From the NCBI GenBank assembly GCA_964036275.1, contig OZ038436.1:12241904-12305903 (forward strand): 64,000 bases of DNA, read 5' to 3'. Origin of the DNA: Litoditis marina. Lineage: Eukaryota > Nematoda > Chromadorea > Rhabditida > Rhabditidae. Numbering within the stretch: position 1 is the first letter of the stretch; every line of letters starts with the position of its first letter. The position numbers and the translations under genes were made by a program. The notes beneath the pieces are model-generated. The model was not told the origin of the DNA. It ran no database searches and saw nothing but the letters and a program-made list of their open reading frames with translations. Positions 12,685 through 25,000 of this stretch are shown one piece after another.

Positions 12685-12851
12685 CGGCGTACCAATCCCT
12701 CCAACCTCTAGTTCATATGAGATTCTCATGAGATACCTCATGAGCTACTCGTAAGCTCCCAGAATTGTAGCATAGCATTCAATGGAATCTCACGAGAAGC
12801 AGGTGAGATATAACTCATGAATTGACAGTTTTTTGATGAATTGGTACGCCG
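12685..12851. repeat. Inverted-repeat element, ends CGGCGTACCAAT
   Basis: CGGCGTACCAAT at the left faces ATTGGTACGCCG at the right, 167 bp overall. The interior is rich in CTCATGAG-like palindromes. Similar CTCATGAG-rich sequence occurs at 56990-57030 and 57910-57980, suggesting a dispersed family. Confidence 0.65.
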
Positions 12852-13187
12852 TTAGCTACATACCGTGAGCGTTCCTAATCACAGTACAGATGTTTTCTCC
12901 GCCACGTCTCCCGCCTGTCTCGTCCCCCGTCTTTCCACCTCCTTTTTCATGCCCAGCCGAGACCACGCCCCTTTATGTCCGAAATCACACGTCCCATTGC
13001 GTATGAAAGGGTAGTGCAAATCTTGCCATCATTGAAATCCCATAAACGGTGGGTCGCCAATTTAGCGCAGTCGTAAAAGACACATACGTGAATGAACTTC
13101 GCTGTTAATTGATATCTACGCCAGCGAGTGGGGGAGGGACTTTTCACAGACACTTTGGTGTAGAATTAGCATTCTCCTAAATTTATA

Positions 13188-13275
13188 AACTTCTGTCTCT
13201 CGCAGGAATCGAACCTACGAGCAAAAGTTTTGTAGCAGAGCGCTAACCACTGCGCTATTGAAGCACGTACCGGGC
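13188..13275 (-). tRNA. tRNA-like sequence, probably not functional
   Basis: On the minus strand there are a good polymerase III A box (TAGCGCAGTGG), a perfect D-stem GCGC...GCGC, and a B box (GGTTCGATTCC) in a paired T stem. The acceptor stem does not pair and the anticodon stem is broken, so it is more likely a tRNA-derived repeat or pseudogene. Confidence 0.35.
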
Positions 13276-14482
13276 AAGCGTTGGAATCGGAGATATGTGT
13301 GCGTACACAGCGGAGAGTGTACTCTCCCGCCTTTCCGTTGACAACGACTATACGGTATATGTTGATGTAACACACTGTGTTTGCCGTTTGATCTCGTTCC
13401 TTATGGGTCAGAATGCATAAATAGTGGCTGGCATCGACTGCAACAAGTCAGTTAATCTCATCCCCTAAGCGGCCTGACCAATCATTGACGAGAGGGTCAC
13501 GGAGACGCAGACTGTCGGATACTGTCTAAGACCTCATCAACCTAGTCAAGCGCAGACAACACGTGTCACTCTATTCTGACGTGTTTGTAATTTGACCAAT
13601 TTCGTTCACTCGTGAATAGAGGTTAAGCTATTTCTGTGCGTGCAGATCAAAACTCCAACTATACTTCGTTTCACCCATTCGTGATACCTTATACATTTAC
13701 AGTACAGGGCAAATAATCAAATTGTTATTTGAAATTATGGAAATATGTGCTCAGTGAAAGGTGCCACTCAAAATTCTTCAGAATTCTTCAAAAATCTTCA
13801 AAAGTCTTAATGACAACGAATATTTTTGTTTTAAATAAATACTGCAATGTTATTTGAAAGATTGTACAAATCAACAACGTTAGTAAAGTATGCACTTCAT
13901 CCATGGGAAGCATACTGTAAATGGCCATAGGTCGGCGGAACAGACTATGGGATATTGTCCAATACCGTATTCTTTGCGGGAGATTCTAATGGAACAGTTG
14001 TCGCACGCCCCATGAAAAACAGCGTGCGGGTCACATCTTCGCAGCAGTTTTTCTCTTCGCTGAGAAAGTGTGCGTTGTCCACATAAATCAACACTTTTTA
14101 TACCACTCAGTATGATCAATTTTCTTGACACTTTAGTCACGAAAACTTGCTAACACGCGAAAGATACGCACAACTAAATCTGTATAGTGTACGCTCGTTC
14201 TAAAGCACATTAAATGGTGTATTTTGCCCTATCGCGCTGTGTTTGTGGTCTAATTCAGTGGAACTTCGCGAAATAGGGTAAACTACAACGATGATTTCTT
14301 TCCATATTGTCCCATTTCCAGCGTATTCCGCTACTAAACAAAGCATAAAAAGTTTTTCTTTGCTCATATGGGCCTTTTTAAGGAATAAAAATCGGAAGCG
14401 CACAGTAGCCGGACCAAAGAAAAAAATCACGCACAGCGCTTCGCGCGATTCGATTATTTTTTGAAGATAAATTAGTAAAAAC

Positions 14483-14578
14483 TACGGAACTGAGGTCGCA
14501 TAGGAAGCATAGTCGGGTGTTGTCCCCGGAAAGAAGTTGCATCTTGGCGATGACGTCAGAATTGAACCACCGCAACAG
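14483..14578 (-). pseudogene. Partial copy of capg-2 exon 23
   Basis: The 93 nt at 14486-14578 match the 3' two-thirds of the capg-2 exon at 23034-23171, same strand. They encode the same 31 residues (start LLRWFNSDVIAK, end CDLSS). The two copies differ at five bases, all synonymous. The donor GT is kept but the upstream part of the exon is replaced by a dispersed repeat. Confidence 0.9.
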
Positions 14579-14585
14579 GCACCAA

Positions 14586-14775
14586 AAGCAAGATGGCACG
14601 ATGACTTCGAAAATATCCTGGGAAGCACTTGGATCCGCGAAGCCCGGGCTCTGACAGATGTTTGGAAATTAGCCTTTCCACGTTGAATCCGTACGTGAAA
14701 CATGAAGCTGAGAGATCACCATGTGATACTATGTGTCAAAATACATGAATGCTTTGAATAAATATTCTAAATATT
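14586..14775. repeat. Dispersed repeat next to the capg-2 remnant
   Basis: About 190 bp (TGGCACGATGACTTC... to TAAATATTCT) recur at 56773-56975 with scattered differences. One shared block is GGATCCGCGAAGCCCGGGCT. It starts right where the capg-2 exon homology stops. Confidence 0.8.
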
Positions 14776-14787
14776 CTAAACAGGCGA

Positions 14788-14911
14788 TTAAAGCAGGACG
14801 ATTATGTGGACCAACCCCGTTACATCGGTCCTTTAAACTGCAATTGAAAAATATATTGCGGTTTAAAGGACTGAGGCGTTGCGATTGGACCACATAATCG
14901 TCCTTCTTTAA
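14788..14911. mobile_element. TTAA-flanked palindromic MITE, copy 1
   Basis: This is a 124-bp palindrome starting TTAAAGCAGGACGATTATGT and ending in its near reverse complement with TTAA. Both ends carry TTAA, the target used by piggyBac-type transposases and seen in nematode PALTTAA-type repeats. Four relatives lie in this window (18355, 36279, 39891, 50917). Confidence 0.85.
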
Positions 14912-14934
14912 TAGTATCAATTCAAGCAATGGTT

Positions 14935-15380
14935 GACCATGTTCCAATAAAGTGTAGCTGGAGAGAAATATCATAGAGAGTAAAAACTTCAAAACGCAAA
15001 CAACGCAATTATATAACGGAAAGCTGTCTTCAAACATTCTACTCATTGCTTGATCTAAGATCCGGTTTTCATATGCACGATCAGTACTTTGAGTGCGGAA
15101 ATTCCAGTATTCATAGAAACTTTCCAATGTGCCCTTGCAGAACAGAAAGTGCAGTACCAAGAAACACGCGAAGTACGTGGAGTGAACGTGTTGAAAGACC
15201 GAGAAACGACTTTGTTTCATTTTAACAGTGTAGTCAAGATGGAGCAGTCGAAGGTAAAAGTCAAAGAGTTTTTTTTAACCTTCTCCTTATATATTTTCTT
15301 GATCTACTCTGCATTCTTTTCTGTTTCAATCGTCTTTATCTTTCTAGTCTTTATCCCAGTGTGTATCGTTTCGTTTAAGT
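14935..15380 (+). pseudogene. Partial copy of the REEP-MSP gene 5' end
   Basis: Sequence from the promoter, 5' leader, start codon and intron 1 of the gene at 35641 is duplicated here on the same strand (source about 35345-35815). The leader is nearly identical and the ATG is kept at 15239. The rest of coding exon 1 is largely deleted before a retained GTAAAA donor-like site. No further exons follow, so it cannot encode the membrane domain. Confidence 0.85.
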
Positions 15381-17170
15381 CGACATCATTCCCACTAAGA
15401 GTCATGTACGCATTCCTTTTTTTCTATGACAGATTTTCATCGCACACCTCAGTTTTGTCGTGTACGTTTCTCAACCCTTTCTGCACTGTGCAAACAAAAC
15501 TGATTGCAGTGAACGTTTTCCGTGACTTTTCCGTGATTTAACCGATCCTAAAGTGTTGTATTCATAGTTTTTCATACAAGGAGTAGGAATTGAAATTTTA
15601 AAAAAATTTAAAAAAAAAAGAAGAGACTATAAATTCACACTTTTTTTCGCAGAACGCCAAAGTGGCTGCCGCTAGAAACTCAAATGAATGTGTTCTCAAC
15701 TGCGAAGAGAAGCAGTTCTTGGCCATGGGGCACGTAGTTTGGTTAACTCTATGCAAAAGTATCCGATACTGATATCTTGGTTCCACAAATCACAAATCAC
15801 ACATTCAATTTTTAATTCCATACTAAGTTCAACGGAAAATGGAGTAGGGGGGGGGGGGGGGGGGGGGGGGACGGAAGTTAGATGTATGACAGGGTGGAGG
15901 GCTAAAATTGACGTTGAAGTTACGTTGAAGATTCCAACCTTCGAATTCTTAGTTGAAACGGAGCTAACTTTGACTATCGTGGGGGCAAAGTACCACAGAC
16001 TAATAATAAAAGTGCGGGGTGAACGTAAAATGCTCCCGAAGAGCTTAATAGATGTAAGATTTTCCTCTCTTTCATCTGAGCTGAATAGGCCCTACAATTT
16101 TCCATTCACGAAGTACCATTTTTCCCAGGAAACTGCCGGGCAAAGAGAAACGGCACAATAGAACTGGAAGACCTCGGCGACTGCAGTTGCTGTCTGGTCA
16201 ATGCCCAGTCCCCCCAAGGTATCCATTAGAAAAATTCAATAGAATGATTAAAATCATTAGAATAATATATTTCAGGAATTAAATGAATAAAATTAACTCA
16301 TCACACAAAAGTTTAAGTTTTAATAAAAAAAGGAAAGTTTGTTTCATGTTTAGTTGCAGTTCAAGTTCGGTGGCACGATTCACTCTGAAAGACAAGTGTA
16401 CACGATGGATGCCGCCCTATCTCACTGTATCGCAGTTCGATTCCAGTTGTATTCGATTTGAAATAGAAATATAATAGGTGAGGGAGACCAAAACAAAGAT
16501 GTGCGCATTATGTTAGTTGTCTTTCAATTTGGCCGCTTGAAAGCGAAATACATTTCAAATGAAACTGATCTTTGCATTTCAGAACGCTAAATTAGATACA
16601 TTCCAGGAACCGACGACGTCGTCACTCTGATGGAGGGTCTCATCCGGAAACACCAAATGAAAGGGAAATAGAGTGTGATCGGTATATAAAATCGAATAAA
16701 TATTTGTACTTATGATTTTTATTCTAATTAATGGAAATTTCGAAAAAAAAACAGGAACGAGCAGTGTTCCCATGAACATCAAAAAACATGACTTTGAATC
16801 GGTGGTGAGTATTTTCTTCGGATTTTAATAACTTTTGTGGTTGTGATGATGAAAGAGTAAGAAAATCCAGGTAGTAGATATAGGTGTACAACATCCTAAT
16901 ACTAGTCAGAACTTTGCCTCCATTCATATTTTAATGTTACCTACTCGGAATAAGTTTCTGTCTCTCCTTTCACTGATTTCTTCCGTTCTCTGTAGTTCAC
17001 TGTTGCATTTTACCTCTGCAGAAGATTTATCGCCGAATAGTCGCGACCTACTGTACCTTTGTACTTCGCTGTGTGCACTATACATAATTGTACGAGCTCT
17101 TCCAGAGCTGGGTTCGATTGGAGACAAACCAAAATTGTGTTTTTGTGAGGTGATCACCGCCTCGTAACAT
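15381..17170. other. Non-coding stretch with poly-G tract
   Basis: No gene seen. It holds a run of 24 consecutive G at 15847-15870, repeat debris, and a 77-codon open frame at 16934-17167. That frame begins with a hydrophobic signal-like stretch but has no homology I recognise and is also open on the other strand. Confidence 0.4.
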
Positions 17171-17179
17171 AGGAAATCT

Positions 17180-18025
17180 GGGACTACTGGTAAACTCGTA
17201 GTAAACTAGTGGTAGTAGTAAAGGAGGAGTACTCTTGTAGTAGAGTAGGGGTATCCTGATAGAAAACTAGTAGTAAATACGGACGTCAAATTAAAAAATG
17301 CATTTTGGCAGTCTGAAACTAGTCTTTTCACGTTACATTATCTCCACAGAATGCAAATCACAGTGATTTGTAGGCATTATGAGCACGTAGACAGTTAGTA
17401 GTAACTTACTCGTAGGCTAGTAGTAACTTACTCGTAGGCTAGTAGAAACCTACTCGTAGGCTAGTAGAAACCTGTAGTACGCTAACTAGGCAGGAAAGTG
17501 CTGAACATTCATAATATGGGAAAATTTCTATCGAATTAGTGCTACTGTAGAACGGGCTTAAGTATAAGGTTTTTTGTTAGGGCTCGTGGCGCATTCACGT
17601 TATTCCATAGTGAGCGCTGAACAGTGAAGCGCGCCTGTAATCGTATACGATTGTAGCGCGCCTTCAGACATCAGCAGCGTGGCGCAGTGGTAAGTGTCTC
17701 GCTTCAGAAGCGAGAGCTCGAGAGTTCGAGTCCCGGATGGTGCAAAACATGATGAACAGCAGAGTAATGCGCTAGAGGATAACGTAACTACTTATGGAAG
17801 ATATATGATCCTAAAACATATAATTTTTTTTATTTTATTTTTTATTTTTCAAAATTGACTTTTACCACAGATAAACTAGTAGCTGACTCCCATCTCACTA
17901 GTAGTTAGGTAGGAGTAGAACTATAGTTTAACTCCTCCCCTACGCCTACATTACTACAAGAAAACTAGTAGTTTACTAGTAGTAGAATAGGGGTGTGGTA
18001 GGAGTTCACTAGTAGTTTACTTGTC
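17180..18025. repeat. ACTAGTAG-rich repeat cluster
   Basis: Many copies of ACTAGTAG/CTAGTAGT occur on both strands, with oppositely oriented outer parts. An internal tandem array of a roughly 24-bp unit containing CTCGTAGGCTAGTAG lies at 17396-17470. A tRNA-like sequence (17684-17752) sits inside. Confidence 0.6.
17684..17752 (+). tRNA. tRNA-like sequence, doubtful
   Basis: It has an A box (TGGCGCAGTGG), a perfect anticodon stem CTCGC/GCGAG around loop TTCAGAA, and a B box close to GTTCGAGTCCC. The loop would give anticodon CAG, but the long variable arm of leucine tRNAs is missing and the acceptor stem does not pair. It is probably a tRNA-derived repeat. Confidence 0.3.
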
Positions 18026-18132
18026 GTTATAGAATCACTGTGAACGGAGCGAAGTGAATGAATAAATCGGTAAATTTGTGAATATGAGCTTTGTATGATC
18101 AACGAACATTCAGGCGGTTGGACATGGTTAAT

Positions 18133-18330
18133 AAACAACTTTCTGTGTTTAATTTAATGTATTATAATAACTCTATTTCCAGCCGACCCTATTCTCGGTT
18201 CCGAATGCGATGCCAATGATGCTCCCTAACATGCCTCTCTTCTTCTCCTCATTCGTCAATTCTCAATAATTTCTTTGAAATACAACTGACGATCTTTTAA
18301 GATGTTACAATTATGTGCATATTCTTCCAA
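18133..18330 (+). pseudogene. Copy of the Pax terminal exon
   Basis: 18183-18269 is a near-identical copy of the last Pax exon (11227-11313). It keeps the TTTCCAG acceptor, the reading frame and the stop, with one residue change (His to Gln before the stop). Similarity extends into the preceding intron and the 3' flank. No other Pax exon is nearby, so it is a remnant, or possibly a spare terminal exon. Confidence 0.9.
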
Positions 18331-18354
18331 TTATTCAAGTTCAATAATATATTG

Positions 18355-18478
18355 TTAAAGAAGGACGATTACGTGGTCCAATCGCAACGGTTCAGTCCTT
18401 TAAACTGCAATACATTTTTCAATTGCAGTTTAAAGGACCGTTGTCACGGAATTTGTCCACATTATCGTCCTACTTTAA
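18355..18478. mobile_element. TTAA-flanked palindromic MITE, copy 2
   Basis: This 124-bp palindrome has TTAA at both ends, the same family and length as copy 1. It lies just after the Pax exon remnant. Confidence 0.85.
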
Positions 18479-19046
18479 ACTTGGAGGCGGGTAGATTGGA
18501 AGTTAGAAGGGTTTTATTATAAAAAGTTTTCAGTTAACTCAGTTTAGTAAATTGCTATCAACTGTGAAAAGCAAATTTCCCTACCATTTGTAACTTGAAA
18601 CAAAGCCAAACTCAAAATTTTCGAGTTTTCCAGTTTACAAAAAATCCGAGTTTTTCGAGTTCGAGTTTCTTGCGTTGCTGAAAAAATCGAGAACCGGACA
18701 AAAAATCTTTAACAACTCTACTTAGCGTAGATGTACATAACATATAGATTCCATGTCTCAATGTTTTATTATGTACTAAGGGTATATACGAAACTCGTTT
18801 AATACACAAGTAAATAAAATGAACATCCATCGCAAAAAAACAGTCAGTAAGACAGAGATCAAGAGGGAACTACATGTAAACAATTGATAAAAATCATGAA
18901 AAATATCCGCAAATCTTGAACAGGTAAAAAACAATATTCATGCTAAGGATTGAATAATATAAACTTGAGATGCTGGAGAGAGAGACAGAAAAAAAGAAAA
19001 GAGAAAGCAAAAAGTAGAGGAGGTAAATCGAGACAAATGTAGGTGT
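18479..19046. other. Gap between Pax remnant and capg-2 3' end
   Basis: No gene. It contains TTCGAG-type repeat sequence at 18610-18720 and, probably, the 3' untranslated region of capg-2 (minus strand). No clear poly(A) signal was chosen. Confidence 0.4.
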
Positions 19047-22000
19047 CTATGTGTCTCCAGTGAGCAGCTCCTTGACCTGAGATAGAATGAGGAAGTCGTC
19101 TACTGGTCGTCTCTCACGTTGTTCCACGTCCGTCACACGTGACTGTAACACGACCAGCAGAGACCGCACCTCCTCGCTACATCGATGCACGGCTGCAAAT
19201 AGAACAGGCATCACAAATCCTTGAGAAAATGACATAAAACCAGTTTTGGAAGTCCGCAATAATGTGATCAAAAACCATTCTGCGCGCGATATAGAGAATG
19301 ACTATGCCTCAGTTGCATTTTGATCTCATTACACGCTATACGCTGAAGTCGCTGAAGACGCTGAAGTCGGCCAAAGAACAACGGGTTAAAACTACAAACA
19401 CAATAAGATTGGGCAAAACACACTCAATACAAATCGACTGAGGTGAAGACCGGATTCACATTCGCACGCCGGCGTGATTGGTGAAGAAACATGCGTATTG
19501 CTTCACGCCGACGCGAATCTATCTAACTTGGCTTGTAGGTACGCGCTAGTACAGTAGGATAAATTTATACCTGAGCACTAGGTACACGTATCTCTGAAAT
19601 TCACTATCTAGCTACCGTATCTCACGCAATCTTCCCCCTTTCGTGTTTCCATTTATAGCTATTAAACTGGGTATCTGGGGCGGTTTAGCCGCTGATTTCA
19701 ACTGAAATTTTCTAAGGTCTCATCACAAAAGGGCAAAAAAGGCTCATTGCCCTTAAAATATCTCAGTTGTATTATCGATGAAACTCGTACCGGAAGTGCT
19801 GCGTCCAATCTTGGCTATTCCGGCGGTGGTGACGTCACTCAAATAGGCCAACTGGGCACAGGATCCGAGACGAAGGAGACACAGATCGGCATCCAGTTCG
19901 TCCGAGACCAGCTGACTCTTCATGAACAGACCACCCAGACTCGACAGGTACACTCTGCAGTGAGAATAATGATACTTACATATATTACCCGACACTACAT
20001 CTACAACACAAACTGCTGTTTTTTATTCATCTGTGTGAATATTTCGCAACCTAATGGGTTCATCGATTTCCTTTTTCTCAAATTTGAGGAAGAATGACCG
20101 AAGTTAGTATTGAAATATCTGATACTTTCTGGAGCATATGACAGTACCAGAATATAACTCACTTGCTGATACGTGCATTCTTCAGAATCACCCTGTGTAC
20201 GATGATCTCAAACGGAGGCAACAGCTCGTAGTCGTGCAAACGAGGGTCTCCAATGTCATGCTTCTAGAATCAAAGGACGATTCTCGCATCAAACACAAAA
20301 CGTTGCGAAAAAATTCAAAACTTTTCATAATCACATAAAACGGAAAGCTTATTCATAAAATTGTTTGTTTCGTACCAGCTCCCAAAATCAGAATGCGACT
20401 ACGGAATAATAGACGGGTGGTAATAACTGCGTGTAATAAACATTCTTTGAAAAAAAGTATTGAACATGATCGACGAAACATCGAAAACTAACCAGTCATT
20501 ATGGTGAGAAAATCACTGAGATCGGTCATAACAACAACAACAACTCTTACCTCCTCATTGCGCTCGACAAGACATTCGAGCAGTAGGGTAGCCAATTTGC
20601 TGGTACTTCTGAAAACATTGGAAATTTTCCAGATTTGAAAAGCTGGCACCAGTGTACTGAAATACATGAAAGTTCCTCTTGATTTCGCATCAAAAGTGAG
20701 CGAATTTTCCTGAAGTTTGCGAAAAAGGGCGCTATTTCCTTTTTTTCAAATTTTCTGAATGTTATGGACCACTTTACAGTAGAATTGCTCACATATTTTT
20801 ATTTGAATTATCTGATCTCTTTTAGAATTGTAAGGCTAACTCACCTTTCCAGCTGCAACTCCGTGCACTGTTCATGTTCCATGACTGTCTTCCACAACTG
20901 CAGATACGCTTCCGAAATACCTGAAAAAAAGTTTTAGTTTTAACTAAACTTTGGATCAAACTCAAATTGAACATCCATATCGTTAGCTGATCGTAATCGG
21001 AACGAATGGGGCTGTGCTCAGTGGTAACAGATTGAACACAAAATAGCCTGATTTTGCATTTTTTGGTAAAGTTTGCCAGAATTTGGCATTCGGGAAAGTC
21101 GTACTCGCCCTAACGTCCAGAAACGCTGTGACGAGCCCTGGCTCTGCCCAATGAATACAGTATACAAAATAACAATTGAAATGAGAGAGCAAAAACCAAC
21201 TTTTAATATCGAGTTCGTCGTCTGCCTTGAAACATTTGATGATCCACTTTGGAACAAAATCGAAAATAGAATAGACGGCAGTGAAATTGGTGTCCTCCTG
21301 AATACATTATAATACCACTTATACATTATAAAATGTTTACGTGATTTCAACCCAATACAATCGAGAGTGGATATCATGTTCTCTTATATTCATATTTCAG
21401 GTAAACTCGCGGAGACGGCCAGAAGTATTCTGAAAAAAAAACCGATCACCTTTTGCCACACGGCGACACGGGTATGTTGTTATTGGTTATAGCTAATCAC
21501 AATATTTGACCTGTAGTCATAGGAACTTCTAGCCGACAGTTAAGACACTGGTAGAACGGTAGTAATAGTTAAACTGTGGTGATATGGTCGTAAACGTCCC
21601 GCGATTCAGTAGTAAACTTCTGGTAACGTTGAATGACGATTACTACCAGTAAATCGGTCATATATCTCAGGTAACTTCAAAACTGAACTAGATACGGATG
21701 TCTGGGAGACTGCTCTGTAGGCTTCTGGCTGTTTTTGGTTTAATTACCCAAGTTTGAGGTACTTTTCACCTCTTATGCGAGCTTTTCACCTCTTATGCGA
21801 GCTTTAGTACGTGGAGACTAGATACTAGAAGGGCCATAAAAGGATAATTAAATTTTGTTTTATAAAAAAAATAATTTTTAAGTGTTTTATATTCGATTAT
21901 TCGAAATAATTGTACTGTTGTTTTACTGCAGTTGAACTACAGCTTTACTGGCGTTTTACTGCAGTAGCGACACCGTACTACTACCGTTTTACGGCTAGCG

Positions 22001-25000
22001 ATACTGCAGTAACACTACCAGTAAAACGGTGGTAGTACGGTGTCGCTACTGTAGTTGAACGCCGGTTTTATCTTTACAGTGGTTTGTAGTCAGATCTAAC
22101 CAAATTGCACAAAAAGTTCGCAGCTGATGCTAGATTCGGTGACTTGACTGCTATGATTTCATAAATGCAAAATATGATGTACCGGAAACTCCAAAAAACT
22201 ATCGAATCTAGAAATTAACTCACCACGTGCAGCAGCTGGTTGGCAGCAGTCAGTACACTGGGGATGAGGACAGCCGGGGTGCTGCTACTACAGAACGCCA
22301 TCGCTGTTCTGAAGTCACAATTATAACTATCAATATTAACAAAATGTAACATTATGCTGCTTTTACATATTTTCCAATTGGCCAGGTCTCATATCTATCA
22401 TCTATCAAAATCAACTCAACAAAATGTAACATTTGTACCTCACATATCCTAAGAAACTCGACGTGGCTCTTGTTCTTATTTTCACCGAAGAACATCTTGT
22501 TTGACGATAAAATGAATACTTTTACCCGATAACTTACAAATTCATGCTGATGTAAAAACAGCCAAAAGTCTCTAGAACAGATGAAATGGGTCAGAGTGCA
22601 CATGAGAATGAACGTACTTCATGGCCAGCTCCAGAAAATCGAGTGAAGTGTCTTGCGATTCGCCGGCAGAATTATTTCCGTTCAGGAAGGAAGGCCTTCT
22701 GGATTCCGTTGGAACGGCGGCGAAATCCCACGACATGAGAAGTACCCCGATGTGACGGAGCACCACCTAAACGACGCTAATAATAATAATAATTATTTTT
22801 ACTTATACACCCACCATCATTATTGTTTGATTAACATTACAACTATCCACGTGGGCATGAAATACCAGCATGTACGAGAGTACGATTGTCATCTGTTACC
22901 TATTGGTAAAGCTTTCTCCTATCAACACTATACAAATTCATATAACTACGATTCAAATATAACTGTAGACTTACGCAAATTCTCTTGTTCTCATTCTATC
23001 AAGATAATAACGGAGAAATAGTGAAAAACGTACGGAACTGAGGTCGCACAGGAAACACAACCGGGTGTTGTCCCCGGAAAGAAGTTGCATCTTGGCGATG
23101 ACGTCAGAATTGAACCACCGCAACAGATCACACAATTCGCGGACGAAGACTAGAGCCTGGTCTTCGGCAGACTGAAATCAATTACCAAACTATAAACAGT
23201 ATTCGCAACTGGAAATGCATGGACACCTTTATAATCACAATAAGACCGAGTGGCCAAGTGGTAAGTGTTCTGCTGTCGCGCCACACACCTGGGTTCGATC
23301 CCAACTCTAACTGACAGTCCGTCTGCGGATGATATATAAACTGCGTAATGATTATTAATATGAATATTTTTAAAAGCTCTTTTTTTGGCTGAGTTCTAGA
23401 AAATTTTATTTCTGTTGACAGAAAATTATTGACCTCTCTAACACAGTAGCAGCGGTGCTTGTCAGAATCATACATTCCCAAAGTGTTGCTATTCTGAATA
23501 AACTAACGTTGATATTGAGCAGGACGGCGGACAGCGACAACTTAATACTGAAGGCTTCGATCAGAGCAGCGTCGGAAATCGATAGAAGAGGCTCGTCACT
23601 GAGGCGCTGGTCGATCAAACCAGTCAATAACTCCAGTTGCTGGAAAATATAGGATATAGGAAGAGAGAGAGAGACAATAAGAAAGAGATATAAGTATCAG
23701 TAACGACATAGTACTAGTTACTAGCTGTTACATCGATTCTAACAAACACAAACATCATTCAGAAATGCAGAAATTGGGTCACGAACTTGACAGACAGACG
23801 GATTGACAGATACACATGCATAGCGAAAATGAGAACTATCGACTAATTTTGAATCTAAGAATAACCCTGAATCAAGACCGATCGTCCACAAATTCACTAA
23901 CTGTACTGTACACATACTAACCTTGTTGAAGGCAGTCAGCTCAGTGTCATGATTGTAGACGACTTGCTGGTGGGTCACGAAGCCTCTCAGCAGATATTTC
24001 AGATAGCTAGACGCCTTTCTCAAAAGATCATTCGGAGCCAACTGAAAGGAACATGAAAAGAGGGCGACAATTCCTGAGTTGTTTGTTTTATCTGCATACG
24101 GGACCAAACTACAAACTAAACACATGTTTGTTTCATTTTTAAGCTTGGCTTATTTGATTTCCTTCCCCTACCTCACTGAGGAGCCTCAGGGGGAAGGTAT
24201 CTTGATTTAAAGTGGTTGCGTCTGGGGTAGAGGCGAAACGTACCACTTTCTTCTCTCTCTTATTCCTATTTTTTAGTTTGATTTAGATATGTCGAGCTTG
24301 TTATTTATTTAGTACATGAGGGCGCTCTATGTACTAATTTACTAAAAAACGATGATGTATAATACTCCGATTCCAGATCACAAGCGACACTTTTACCTTA
24401 CCAAAAAGTAGAAAATGATCAAATTCGGGTTGTAGTTTGATGTCAATTACGCCAGTTTACACTTTTGACCGCAAAGCAACGGAAAGGAACCACATATACA
24501 GAGAGACTGCTTTAAAACCAGCGAACCCTAAGTGAACCCACCTTGTCCTCCTTTTTCTGCTTTTTCCGTGCAGGAGAAGTCACATTGGCGCACGTCTTCA
24601 ACACCTCGAAGCCTGTAAGTCAGCTCAAGTTGAGATCATACAGAAAGTATGCTCTCAGATTGATTCATATGGATATATAGAATATAAATATAGAGATGAA
24701 ATGGATGATGGATACGTACCGGAAGTGATGATCTTGAGCAAGTAGGAGACATTCCATTGGGCAATCATTTCCAAATAGGGCTCCAGAATACAGTCGTCCA
24801 CCGCCTGAAAACCACTAAATGAACTCTACGGAAATCGACCACTTCTATTTGTACCATACTATCATGTTCCACCATGATAAAACTACAAACACATGATAAA
24901 ATTGAAAATTTTGAAAAAAATTGATTATGTGTCGTTCTTTACTCTTTCTGTGGCATGATGATTTTAACATTTGCAAACTTTCTCATGAGCATGATATTTC

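Larger units (their letters stand above)
11314..13790. other. Intergenic stretch after the Pax gene
   Basis: No gene seen. It contains the 3' untranslated region, dispersed repeat pieces with a TTTGTAGTTTGAT motif (near 12058), an inverted-repeat element (12685-12851) and a tRNA-like sequence (13188-13275). Open frames here are short and without recognisable domains. Confidence 0.5.

Noticed and set aside
13803..13850. Similarity to a capg-2 intron at 29656-29700 as further evidence for the block duplication
   Set aside because: Short, AT-rich, and in the wrong order relative to the exon 23 copy; may be a dispersed repeat, so not used as support.
15688..16161. 157-codon open frame
   Set aside because: Runs through a 24-G homopolymer coding for poly-Gly; no supporting homology.
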